NCBI GenBank assembly: GCA_964017235.1
Contig: OZ024935.1
Location: 32,343,596 to 32,407,595, forward strand
DNA length: 64,000 nt
Direction of reading: 5' to 3'
DNA from: Sabellastarte sp. h YS-2021
Taxonomy: Eukaryota; Annelida; Polychaeta; Sabellida; Sabellidae
Shown piece after piece: positions 1-10,871 of the stretch (position 1 is the first letter of the stretch; each line of letters starts with the position of its first letter). The notes beneath the pieces were generated by a model. That model saw only the letters and a list, made by a program, of their open reading frames with translations, had not been told where the DNA came from and ran no database searches. The position numbers were made by a program, and so were the translations under genes.

Positions 1-607
1 ATAATAGAAAAGATTTCAGACTTACATCTATGTGGGAAACTAGTGTCACGACCTGTCAAGGCTACATCGCCCAAGTACCCGGAGCGCCTTTTTTCCTCTG
101 TAAATAAGTCAAATATTGAGATGTAACGCTGGAATTTGGGTAGGACGTTAGTTTTGTGGCACTTGTGATTATAGCAATGATTTCAGACTTACATCTACAT
201 GGAAAATTCATGTCACGACCTGTCCAAGTGTAATGCTGAAATTTGGGCAGGACGTTAGATTCATGTTACTGGTGATGATAGAAAAGATTTCAGACTTACA
301 TCTATGTGGGAAACCAGTGTTGCGAACTGTCAAGGCTACATCGCCCAAGTACCCGGAGCGCCTTTTTTCCTCTGTAACTAAGTGAAATTTTGAGATGAAA
401 CCCTGGAATTTGGGCAGGAGATTAGTTTTGTGGCACTTGTATTATAGCAATGATTTCAGACTTAAATCTACATAGGAAACTAGTGTCATGACCCGTCAAG
501 GCTACATCGCCAAAGTACCTGGAGCGCTGTTTTTCCTCCAAAACTAAGTCAAATATTGAGATGTAATGCTGAAATTTGGGCTGGACGTTAGATTCATGTT
601 ACTGGTC
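1..607. repeat. Short HOR unit, 607 bp
   Basis: Monomer B (168-274) is only 107 bp because 46 bp are missing: 'ccaagt' at 224-229 joins directly to 'gtaatgctg' at 230, skipping the segment from 'tcccggagc' to 'ttgagat'. A, C and D are full length. D has the 'acatagg' variant, as in the matching short unit at 3827. Confidence 0.93.
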
Positions 608-2566
608 ATAATAGAAAAGATTTCAGACTTACATCTATGTGGGAAACTAGTGTCACGACCTGTCAAGGCTACATCGCCCAAGTACCCGGAGCGCCTTTTT
701 TCCTCTGTAATTAAGTCAAATATTGAGATGTAACGCTGGAATTTGGGTAGGACGTTAGTTTTGTGGCACTTGTGATTATAGCAATGATTTCAGACTTACA
801 TCTACATGGAAAATTCATGTCACGACCTGTCCAAGTTCCCGGAGCATCGTTTTTCATCCATAATTAAGTCAAATATTGAGATGTAATGCTGAAATTTGGG
901 CAGGACGTTAGATTCATGTTACTGGTGATGATAGAATAGATTTCAGACTTACATCTATGTGGGAAACTAGTGTTGCGACCTGTCAAGGCTACATCGCCCA
1001 AGTACCCGGAGCGCCTTTTTTCCTCTGTAACTAAGTGAAATTTTGAGATGAAACCCTGGAATTTGGGCAGGAGATTAGTTTTGTGGCACTTGTATTATAG
1101 CAATGATTTCAGACTTAAATCTACATGGGAAACTAGTGTCATGACCCGTCAAGGCTACATCGCCAAAGTACCTGGAGCGCTGTTTTTCCTCCAAAACTAA
1201 GTCAAATATTGAGATGTAATGCTGAAATTTGGGCTGGACGTTAGATTCATGTTACTGGTGATAATAGAAAAGATTTCAGACTTACATCTATGTGGGAAAC
1301 TAGTGTCATGACCTGTCAAGGCTACATCGCCCAAGTACCCGGAGCGCCTTTTTTCCTCTGTAAATAAGTCAAATATTGAGATGTAACGCTGGAATTTGGG
1401 TAGGACGTTAGTTTTGTGGCACTTGTGATTATAGCAATGATTTCAGACTTACATCTACATGGAAAATTCATGTCACGACCTGTCCAAGTTCCCGGAGCAC
1501 CGTTTTTCCTCCACAATTAAGTCAAATATTGAGATGTAATGCTGAAATTTGGGCAGGACGTTAGATTCATGTTACTGGTGATGATAGAAAAGATTTCAGA
1601 CTTACATCTATGTGGGAAACCAGTGTTGCAAACTGTCAAGGCTACATCGCCCAAGTACCCGGAGCGCCTTTTTTCCTCTGTAACTAAGTGAAATTTTGAG
1701 ATGAAACCCTGGATATTGGGCAGGAGATTAGTTTTGTGGCACTTGTATTATAGCAATGATTTCAGACTTAAATCTACATGGGAAACTAGTGTCATGACCC
1801 GTCAAGGCTACATCGCCAAAGTACCTGGAGCGCTGTTTTTCCTCCAAAACTAAGTCAAATATTGAGATGTAATGCTGAAATTTGGGCTGGACGTTAGATT
1901 CATGTTACTGGTCATAATAGAAAAGATTTCAGACTTACATCTATGTGGGAAACTAGTGTCATGACCTGTCAAGGCTACATCGCCCAAGTACCCGGAGCGC
2001 CTTTTTTCCTCTGTAAATAAGTCAAATATTGAGATGTAACGCTGGAATTTGGGTAGGACGTTAGTTTTGTGGCACTTGTGATTATAGCAATGATTTCAGA
2101 CTTACATCTACATGGAAAATTCATGTCACGACCTGTCCAAGTTCCCGGAGCACCGTTTTTCCTCCACAATTAAGTCAAATATTGAGATGTAATGCTGAAA
2201 TTTGGGCAGGACGTTAGATTCATGTTACTGGTGATGATAGAAAAGATTTCAGACTTACATCTATGTGGGAAACCAGTGTTGCGAACTGTCAAGGCTACAT
2301 CGCCCAAGTACCCGGAGCGCCTTTTTTCCTCTGTAACTAAGTGAAATTTTGAGATGAAACCCTGGATATTGGGCAGGAGATTAGTTTTGTGGCACTTGTA
2401 TTATAGCAATGATTTCAGACTTAAATCTACATGGGAAACTAGTGTCATGACCCGTCAAGGCTACATCGCCAAAGTACCTGGAGCGCTGTTTTTCCTCCAA
2501 AACTAAGTCAAATATTGAGATGTAATGCTGAAATTTGGGCTGGACGTTAGATTCATGTTACTGGTC

Positions 2567-3173
2567 ATAATAGAAAAGATTTCAGACTTACATCTATGTG
2601 GGAAACTAGTGTCACGACCTGTCAAGGCTACATCGCCCAAGTACCCGGAGCGCCTTTTTTCCTCTGTAAATAAGTCAAATATTGAGATGTAACGCTGGAA
2701 TTTGGGTAGGACGTTAGTTTTGTGGCACTTGTGATTATAGCAATGATTTCAGACTTACATCTACATGGAAAATTCATGTCACGACCTGTCCAAGTGTAAT
2801 GCTGAAATTTGGGCAGGACGTTAGATTCATGTTACTGGTGATGATAGAAAAGATTTCAGACTTACATCTATGTGGGAAACCAGTGTTGCGAACTGTCAAG
2901 GCTACATCGCCCAAGTACCCGGAGCGCCTTTTTTCCTCTGTAACTAAGTGAAATTTTGAGATGAAACCCTGGAATTTGGCCAGGACATTAGTTTTGTGGC
3001 ACTTGTATTATAGCAATGATTTCAGATTTAAATCTACATGGAAAACTAGTGTCATGACCCGTCAAGGCTACATCGCCAAAGTACCTGGAGCGCTGTTTTT
3101 CCTCCAAAACTAAGTCAAATATTGAGATGTAATGCTGAAATTTGGGCTGGACGTTAGATTCATGTTACTGGTG
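2567..3173. repeat. Short HOR unit, 607 bp
   Basis: It has the same 46-bp deletion in B with the same junction, but its C and D are of the other haplotype: 'ggccaggac' in C and 'gatttaaatctacatgga' in D. One deletion allele on two backgrounds implies exchange within the unit, not two separate deletions. Confidence 0.93.
3024..3035. repeat. 12-bp perfect palindrome in Q-type monomer D
   Basis: AGATTTAAATCT is its own reverse complement. It arises from a c-to-t change in the usual 'agacttaaatct' of D. It recurs in D monomers of the 'ggccaggac' haplotype throughout the array (for example in the units at 6393, 8306, 30462 and 51367), giving a regularly spaced dyad. No function is shown; a palindrome this short may be incidental. 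Confidence 0.8.
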
Positions 3174-3826
3174 ATAATAGAAAAGATTTCAGACTTACAT
3201 CTATGTGGGAAACTAGTGTCACGACCTGTCAAGGCTACATCGCCCAAGTACCCGGAGCGCCTTTTTTCCTCTGTAAATAAGTCAAATATTGAGATGTAAC
3301 GCTGGAATTTAAGTAGGACGTTAGTTTTGTGGCACTTGTGATTATAGCAATGATTTCAGACTTACATCTACATGGAAAATTCATGTCACGACCTGTCCAA
3401 GTTCCCGGAGCACCGTTTTTCCTCCACAATTAAGTCAAATATTGAGATGTAATGCTGAAATTTGGGCAGGACGTTAGATTCATGTTACTGGTGATGATAG
3501 AAAAGATTTCAGACTTACATCTATGTGGGAAACCAGTGTTGCGAACTGTCAAGGCTACATCGGCCAAGTACCCGGAGCGCCTTTTTTCCTCTGTAACTAA
3601 GTGAAATTTTGAGATGAAACCCTGGATATTGGGCAGGAGATTAGTTTTGTGGCACTTGTATTATAGCAATGATTTCAGACTTAAATCTACATGGGAAACT
3701 AGTGTCATGACCCGTCAAGGCTACATCGCCAAAGTACCTGGAGCGCTGTTTTTCCTCCAAAACTAAGTCAAATATTGAGATGTAATGCTGAAATTTGGGC
3801 TGGACGTTAGATTCATGTTACTGGTC

Positions 3827-4433
3827 ATAATAGAAAAGATTTCAGACTTACATCTATGTGGGAAACTAGTGTCACGACCTGTCAAGGCTACATCGCCCAA
3901 GTACCCGGAGCGCCTTTTTTCCTCTGTAAATAAGTCAAATATTGAGATGTAACGCTGGAATTTGGGTAGGACGTTAGTTTTGTGGCACTTGTGATTATAG
4001 CAATGATTTCAGACTTACATCTACATGGAAAATTCATGTCACGACCTGTCCAAGTGTAATGCTGAAATTTGGGCAGGACGTTAGATTCATGTTACTGGTG
4101 ATGATAGAAAAGATTTCAGACTTACATCTATGTGGGAAACCAGTGTTGCGAACTGTCAAGGCTACATCGCCCAAGTACCCGGAGCGCCTTTTTTCCTCTG
4201 TAACTAAGTGAAATTTTGAGATGAAACCCTGGAATTTGGGCAGGAGATTAGTTTTGTGGCACTTGTATTATAGCAATGATTTCAGACTTAAATCTACATA
4301 GGAAACTAGTGTCATGACCCGTCAAGGCTACATCGCCAAAGTACCTGGAGCGCTGTTTTTCCTCCAAAACTAAGTCAAATATTGAGATGTAATGCTGAAA
4401 TTTGGGCTGGACGTTAGATTCATGTTACTGGTC
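3827..4433. repeat. Short HOR unit, 607 bp
   Basis: It is the counterpart of the unit at 1-607 in the second copy of the 3826-bp super-repeat, with the same 46-bp deletion and the same 'acatagg' in D. Confidence 0.92.
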
Positions 4434-6392
4434 ATAATAGAAAAGATTTCAGACTTACATCTATGTGGGAAACTAGTGTCACGACCTGTCAAGGCTACAT
4501 CGCCCAAGTACCCGGAGCGCCTTTTTTCCTCTGTAATTAAGTCAAATATTGAGATGTAACGCTGGAATTTGGGTAGGACGTTAGTTTTGTGGCACTTGTG
4601 ATTATAGCAATGATTTCAGACTTACATCTACATGGAAAATTCATGTCACGACCTGTCCAAGTTCCCGGAGCATCGTTTTTCATCCATAATTAAGTCAAAT
4701 ATTGAGATGTAATGCTGAAATTTGGGCAGGACGTTAGATTCATGTTACTGGTGATGATAGAATAGATTTCAGACTTACATCTATGTGGGAAACTAGTGTT
4801 GCGACCTGTCAAGGCTACATCGCCCAAGTACCCGGAGCGCCTTTTTTCCTCTGTAACTAAGTGAAATTTTGAGATGAAACCCTGGAATTTGGGCAGGAGA
4901 TTAGTTTTGTGGCACTTGTATTATAGCAATGATTTCAGACTTAAATCTACATGGGAAACTAGTGTCATGACCCGTCAAGGCTACATCGCCAAAGTACCTG
5001 GAGCGCTGTTTTTCCTCCAAAACTAAGTCAAATATTGAGATGTAATGCTGAAATTTGGGCTGGACGTTAGATTCATGTTACTGGTGATAATAGAAAAGAT
5101 TTCAGACTTACATCTATGTGGGAAACTAGTGTCATGACCTGTCAAGGCTACATCGCCCAAGTACCCGGAGCGCCTTTTTTCCTCTGTAAATAAGTCAAAT
5201 ATTGAGATGTAACGCTGGAATTTGGGTAGGACGTTAGTTTTGTGGCACTTGTGATTATAGCAATGATTTCAGACTTACATCTACATGGAAAATTCATGTC
5301 ACGACCTGTCCAAGTTCCCGGAGCACCGTTTTTCCTCCACAATTAAGTCAAATATTGAGATGTAATGCTGAAATTTGGGCAGGACGTTAGATTCATGTTA
5401 CTGGTGATGATAGAAAAGATTTCAGACTTACATCTATGTGGGAAACCAGTGTTGCAAACTGTCAAGGCTACATCGCCCAAGTACCCGGAGCGCCTTTTTT
5501 CCTCTGTAACTAAGTGAAATTTTGAGATGAAACCCTGGATATTGGGCAGGAGATTAGTTTTGTGGCACTTGTATTATAGCAATGATTTCAGACTTAAATC
5601 TACATGGGAAACTAGTGTCATGACCCGTCAAGGCTACATCGCCAAAGTACCTGGAGCGCTGTTTTTCCTCCAAAACTAAGTCAAATATTGAGATGTAATG
5701 CTGAAATTTGGGCTGGACGTTAGATTCATGTTACTGGTCATAATAGAAAAGATTTCAGACTTACATCTATGTGGGAAACTAGTGTCATGACCTGTCAAGG
5801 CTACATCGCCCAAGTACCCGGAGCGCCTTTTTTCCTCTGTAAATAAGTCAAATATTGAGATGTAACGCTGGAATTTGGGTAGGACGTTAGTTTTGTGGCA
5901 CTTGTGATTATAGCAATGATTTCAGACTTACATCTACATGGAAAATTCATGTCACGACCTGTCCAAGTTCCCGGAGCACCGTTTTTCCTCCACAATTAAG
6001 TCAAATATTGAGATGTAATGCTGAAATTTGGGCAGGACGTTAGATTCATGTTACTGGTGATGATAGAAAAGATTTCAGACTTACATCTATGTGGGAAACC
6101 AGTGTTGCGAACTGTCAAGGCTACATCGCCCAAGTACCCGGAGCGCCTTTTTTCCTCTGTAACTAAGTGAAATTTTGAGATGAAACCCTGGATATTGGGC
6201 AGGAGATTAGTTTTGTGGCACTTGTATTATAGCAATGATTTCAGACTTAAATCTACATGGGAAACTAGTGTCATGACCCGTCAAGGCTACATCGCCAAAG
6301 TACCTGGAGCGCTGTTTTTCCTCCAAAACTAAGTCAAATATTGAGATGTAATGCTGAAATTTGGGCTGGACGTTAGATTCATGTTACTGGTC

Positions 6393-6999
6393 ATAATAGA
6401 AAAGATTTCAGACTTACATCTATGTGGGAAACTAGTGTCACGACCTGTCAAGGCTACATCGCCCAAGTACCCGGAGCGCCTTTTTTCCTCTGTAAATAAG
6501 TCAAATATTGAGATGTAACGCTGGAATTTGGGTAGGACGTTAGTTTTGTGGCACTTGTGATTATAGCAATGATTTCAGACTTACATCTACATGGAAAATT
6601 CATGTCACGACCTGTCCAAGTGTAATGCTGAAATTTGGGCAGGACGTTAGATTCATGTTACTGGTGATGATAGAAAAGATTTCAGACTTACATCTATGTG
6701 GGAAACCAGTGTTGCGAACTGTCAAGGCTACATCGCCCAAGTACCCGGAGCGCCTTTTTTCCTCTGTAACTAAGTGAAATTTTGAGATGAAACCCTGGAA
6801 TTTGGCCAGGACATTAGTTTTGTGGCACTTGTATTATAGCAATGATTTCAGATTTAAATCTACATGGAAAACTAGTGTCATGACCCGTCAAGGCTACATC
6901 GCCAAAGTACCTGGAGCGCTGTTTTTCCTCCAAAACTAAGTCAAATATTGAGATGTAATGCTGAAATTTGGGCTGGACGTTAGATTCATGTTACTGGTG
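6393..6999. repeat. Short HOR unit, 607 bp
   Basis: It is the counterpart of the unit at 2567, with the B deletion joined to the 'ggccaggac' C and 'gatttaaat' D haplotype. It also starts the 3872-bp period shared with the short unit at 10265. Confidence 0.92.
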
Positions 7000-7652
7000 A
7001 TAATAGAAAAGATTTCAGACTTACATCTATGTGGGAAACTAGTGTCACGACCTGTCAAGGCTACATCGCCCAAGTACCCGGAGCGCCTTTTTTCCTCTGT
7101 AAATAAGTCAAATATTGAGATGTAACGCTGGAATTTAAGTAGGACGTTAGTTTTGTGGCACTTGTGATTATAGCAATGATTTCAGACTTACATCTACATG
7201 GAAAATTCATGTCACGACCTGTCCAAGTTCCCGGAGCACCGTTTTTCCTCCACAATTAAGTCAAATATTGAGATGTAATGCTGAAATTTGGGCAGGACGT
7301 TAGATTCATGTTACTGGTGATGATAGAAAAGATTTCAGACTTACATCTATGTGGGAAACCAGTGTTGCGAACTGTCAAGGCTACATCGCCCAAGTACCCG
7401 GAGCGCCTTTTTTCCTCTGTAACTAAGTGAAATTTTGAGATGAAACCCTGGAATTTGGGCAGGAGATTAGTTTTGTGGCACTTGTATTATAGCAATGATT
7501 TCAGACTTAAATCTACATAGGAAACTAGTGTCATGACCCGTCAAGGCTACATCGCCAAAGTACCTGGAGCGCTGTTTTTCCTCCAAAACTAAGTCAAATA
7601 TTGAGATGTAATGCTGAAATTTGGGCTGGACGTTAGATTCATGTTACTGGTC

Positions 7653-7819
7653 ATAATAGAAAAGATTTCAGACTTACATCTATGTGGGAAACTAGTGTCA
7701 CGACCTGTCAAGGCTACATCGCCCAAGTACCCGGAGCGCCTTTTTTCCTCTGTAAATAAGTCAAATATTGAGATGTAACGCTGGAATTTGGGTAGGACGT
7801 TAGTTTTGTGGCACTTGTG
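7653..7819. repeat. Monomer A (X-type, 167 bp)
   Basis: It opens with 'ataatagaaaagatttcag' and ends with 'tggcacttgtg'. It contains a T6 tract inside 'gccttttttcctc'. Three haplotypes occur across the array: A1 (cacg with gggtagg), A2 (catg with gggtagg) and A3 (cacg with aagtagg). I saw no unit combining catg with aagtagg. The 167-bp length equals that of chromatosome DNA; a link to nucleosome phasing is inference only. Confidence 0.93.
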
Positions 7820-7972
7820 ATTATAGCAATGATTTCAGACTTACATCTACATGGAAAATTCATGTCACGACCTGTCCAAGTTCCCGGAGCACCGTTTTTC
7901 CTCCACAATTAAGTCAAATATTGAGATGTAATGCTGAAATTTGGGCAGGACGTTAGATTCATGTTACTGGTG
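7820..7972. repeat. Monomer B (Y-type, 153 bp, 14-bp internal deletion)
   Basis: It opens with 'attatagcaatgatttcag' and ends with 'gttactggtg'. Compared with A, C and D it lacks the 14 bases between 'cctgtc' and 'caag', which fully explains 153 versus 167 bp. Every B monomer seen has this gap, so it predates spread of the four-monomer unit. Variant sites are 'gagcacc' or 'gagcatc', 'ccacaatt', 'ccataatt' or 'ccacagtt', and 'ttaagtc' or 'ttaaatc'. Confidence 0.93.
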
Positions 7973-8138
7973 ATGATAGAAAAGATTTCAGACTTACATC
8001 TATGTGGGAAACCAGTGTTGCGAACTGTCAAGGCTACATCGCCCAAGTACCCGGAGCGCCTTTTTTCCTCTGTAACTAAGTGAAATTTTGAGATGAAACC
8101 CTGGATATTGGGCAGGAGATTAGTTTTGTGGCACTTGT
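7973..8138. repeat. Monomer C (X-type, 166 bp)
   Basis: It opens with 'atgatagaaaagatttcag' and ends with 'tggcacttgt', one base short of A. By eye it differs from A at roughly 14 positions, so the two are about 92% alike. C carries the most informative variants: 'agaaaag' or 'agaatag'; 'accagtgttgcgaac', 'actagtgttgcgacc' or 'aatagtgttgcgacc'; and 'ggatattgggcaggag', 'ggaatttgggcaggag' or 'ggaatttggccaggac'. Confidence 0.93.
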
Positions 8139-8305
8139 ATTATAGCAATGATTTCAGACTTAAATCTACATGGGAAACTAGTGTCATGACCCGTCAAGGC
8201 TACATCGCCAAAGTACCTGGAGCGCTGTTTTTCCTCCAAAACTAAGTCAAATATTGAGATGTAATGCTGAAATTTGGGCTGGACGTTAGATTCATGTTAC
8301 TGGTC
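8139..8305. repeat. Monomer D (Y-type, 167 bp)
   Basis: It opens with 'attatagcaatgatttcag' like B and ends with 'gttactggtc'. It retains the 14-bp 'aaggctacatcgcc' segment that B lacks, and has 'gtacctggagcgctg' where the X monomers have 'gtacccggagcgcc'. Main variants are 'gacttaaatctacatggg', 'gacttaaatctacatagg' and 'gatttaaatctacatgga'. The last is linked to the 'ggccaggac' state in the preceding C in most units. Confidence 0.93.
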
Positions 8306-10264
8306 ATAATAGAAAAGATTTCAGACTTACATCTATGTGGGAAACTAGTGTCACGACCTGTCAAGGCTACATCGCCCAAGTACCCGGAGCGCCTTTTTTC
8401 CTCTGTAAATAAGTCAAATATTGAGATGTAACGCTGGAATTTGGGTAGGACGTTAGTTTTGTGGCACTTGTGATTATAGCAATGATTTCAGACTTACATC
8501 TACATGGAAAATTCATGTCACGACCTGTCCAAGTTCCCGGAGCACCGTTTTTCCTCCACAATTAAGTCAAATATTGAGATGTAATGCTGAAATTTGGGCA
8601 GGACGTTAGATTCATGTTACTGGTGATGATAGAAAAGATTTCAGACTTACATCTATGTGGGAAACCAGTGTTGCGAACTGTCAAGGCTACATCGCCCAAG
8701 TACCCGGAGCGCCTTTTTTCCTCTGTAACTAAGTGAAATTTTGAGATGAAACCCTGGAATTTGGCCAGGACATTAGTTTTGTGGCACTTGTATTATAGCA
8801 ATGATTTCAGATTTAAATCTACATGGAAAACTAGTGTCATGACCCGTCAAGGCTACATCGCCAAAGTACCTGGAGCGCTGTTTTTCCTCCAAAACTAAGT
8901 CAAATATTGAGATGTAATGCTGAAATTTGGGCTGGACGTTAGATTCATGTTACTGGTCATAATAGAAAAGATTTCAGACTTACATCTATGTGGGAAACTA
9001 GTGTCACGACCTGTCAAGGCTACATCGCCCAAGTACCCGGAGCGCCTTTTTTCCTCTGTAAATAAGTCAAATATTGAGATGTAACGCTGGAATTTAAGTA
9101 GGACGTTAGTTTTGTGGCACTTGTGATTATAGCAATGATTTCAGACTTACATCTACATGGAAAATTCATGTCACGACCTGTCCAAGTTCCCGGAGCACCG
9201 TTTTTCCTCCACAATTAAGTCAAATATTGAGATGTAATGCTGAAATTTGGGCAGGACGTTAGATTCATGTTACTGGTGATGATAGAAAAGATTTCAGACT
9301 TACATCTATGTGGGAAACCAGTGTTGCGAACTGTCAAGGCTACATCGCCCAAGTACCCGGAGCGCCTTTTTTCCTCTGTAACTAAGTGAAATTTTGAGAT
9401 GAAACCCTGGATATTGGGCAGGAGATTAGTTTTGTGGCACTTGTATTATAGCAATGATTTCAGACTTAAATCTACATGGGAAACTAGTGTCATGACCCGT
9501 CAAGGCTACATCGCCAAAGTACCTGGAGCGCTGTTTTTCCTCCAAAACTAAGTCAAATATTGAGATGTAATGCTGAAATTTGGGCTGGACGTTAGATTCA
9601 TGTTACTGGTCATAATAGAAAAGATTTCAGACTTACATCTATGTGGGAAACTAGTGTCATGACCTGTCAAGGCTACATCGCCCAAGTACCCGGAGCGCCT
9701 TTTTTCCTCTGTAAATAAGTCAAATATTGAGATGTAACGCTGGAATTTGGGTAGGACGTTAGTTTTGTGGCACTTGTGATTATAGCAATGATTTCAGACT
9801 TACATCTACATGGAAAATTCATGTCACGACCTGTCCAAGTTCCCGGAGCACCGTTTTTCCTCCACAATTAAGTCAAATATTGAGATGTAATGCTGAAATT
9901 TGGGCAGGACGTTAGATTCATGTTACTGGTGATGATAGAAAAGATTTCAGACTTACATCTATGTGGGAAACCAGTGTTGCGAACTGTCAAGGCTACATCG
10001 CCCAAGTACCCGGAGCGCCTTTTTTCCTCTGTAACTAAGTGAAATTTTGAGATGAAACCCTGGATATTGGGCAGGAGATTAGTTTTGTGGCACTTGTATT
10101 ATAGCAATGATTTCAGACTTAAATCTACATGGGAAACTAGTGTCATGACCCGTCAAGGCTACATCGCCAAAGTACCTGGAGCGCTGTTTTTCCTCCAAAA
10201 CTAAGTCAAATATTGAGATGTAATGCTGAAATTTGGGCTGGACGTTAGATTCATGTTACTGGTC

Positions 10265-10871
10265 ATAATAGAAAAGATTTCAGACTTACATCTATGTGGG
10301 AAACTAGTGTCACGACCTGTCAAGGCTACATCGCCCAAGTACCCGGAGCGCCTTTTTTCCTCTGTAAATAAGTCAAATATTGAGATGTAACGCTGGAATT
10401 TGGGTAGGACGTTAGTTTTGTGGCACTTGTGATTATAGCAATGATTTCAGACTTACATCTACATGGAAAATTCATGTCACGACCTGTCCAAGTGTAATGC
10501 TGAAATTTGGGCAGGACGTTAGATTCATGTTACTGGTGATGATAGAAAAGATTTCAGACTTACATCTATGTGGGAAACCAGTGTTGCGAACTGTCAAGGC
10601 TACATCGCCCAAGTACCCGGAGCGCCTTTTTTCCTCTGTAACTAAGTGAAATTTTGAGATGAAACCCTGGAATTTGGCCAGGACATTAGTTTTGTGGCAC
10701 TTGTATTATAGCAATGATTTCAGATTTAAATCTACATGGAAAACTAGTGTCATGACCCGTCAAGGCTACATCGCCAAAGTACCTGGAGCGCTGTTTTTCC
10801 TCCAAAACTAAGTCAAATATTGAGATGTAATGCTGAAATTTGGGCTGGACGTTAGATTCATGTTACTGGTG
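10265..10871. repeat. Short HOR unit, 607 bp (last one)
   Basis: This is the fifth and last 607-bp unit in the window, with the 'ggccaggac' and 'gatttaaat' haplotype. The deletion allele is absent from the remaining 53 kb, so it marks a local lineage confined to the left end. Confidence 0.92.

Larger units (their letters stand above)
1..3826. repeat. Six-unit super-repeat, copy 1
   Basis: Unit starts are 1 (607 bp), 608, 1261, 1914, 2567 (607 bp) and 3174. The second unit is unusual, with 'ctgtaattaag' in A and 'catcgtttttcatcc' in B. The third has 'ttgcaaactg' in C. The same ordered set follows immediately at 3827, so this is a tandem segmental duplication 3826 bp long. Confidence 0.9.
3827..7652. 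repeat. Six-unit super-repeat, copy 2
   Basis: Unit starts are 3827 (607 bp), 4434, 5087, 5740, 6393 (607 bp) and 7000. The first five units match copy 1 marker for marker, including both 607-bp units, 'ctgtaattaag' and 'ttgcaaactg'; I noticed no difference by eye. The sixth diverges: the unit at 3174 carries 'ggatatt' in C, 'atcggccaag' and 'acatggg' in D, while the unit at 7000 carries 'ggaattt', 'atcgcccaag' and 'acatagg'. The unit at 3174 may be a recombinant. Confidence 0.9.
7653..8305. repeat. Reference full-length HOR unit (A-B-C-D, 653 bp)
   Basis: A representative complete unit, chosen because it carries no private changes that I noticed. It holds four tandem monomers of 167, 153, 166 and 167 bp. 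A resembles C and B resembles D, so the unit is a dimer of dimers. Other full-length units follow this plan and differ mainly at diagnostic positions: 'cacg' or 'catg' and 'gggt' or 'aagt' in A; 'ccacaatt' or 'ccataatt' in B; 'ggatatt', 'ttgggcagg' or 'ttggccagg' in C; 'gacttaaat' or 'gatttaaat' in D; and 'gtcata' or 'gtgata' at the D/A junction. Confidence 0.95.
6393..10264. repeat. Overlapping 3872-bp super-repeat, copy 1
   Basis: Unit starts are 6393 (607 bp), 7000, 7653, 8306, 8959 and 9612. The ordered types are: short with ggccagg; aagt with acatagg; gggt with ggatatt; gggt with ggccagg; aagt; catg with ggatatt. The same order starts again at 10265. The block overlaps the end of the 3826-bp duplication, so it records a separate, overlapping exchange. 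Confidence 0.8.

Noticed and set aside
61-110. T5/T6 tracts after GC-rich 'cggagcgcc' looked like intrinsic or Pol III terminators
   Set aside because: They occur in every monomer as part of the satellite, with no A/B box promoter or stem-loop gene upstream.
1322-1516. A 64-codon open frame on the minus strand, recurring in most units at the same place across A and B
   Set aside because: It starts at TTG, not ATG, overlaps repeat sequence and disappears wherever B has 'ccataatt' because the start triplet becomes TTA. Its persistence reflects repeat homogenisation. No domain, splice or promoter context supports a gene.
1581-1746. Possible CENP-B box in C, minus strand (TTCG, four bases, A, two bases)
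   Set aside because: In the 'gcgaactg' form of C (clear at 2245-2285) only TTCG, the A and one G of the nine core positions fit; the CGGG half is absent. C variants reading 'gcgacc' or 'gcaaac' lose even this. Chance similarity is the simpler reading.
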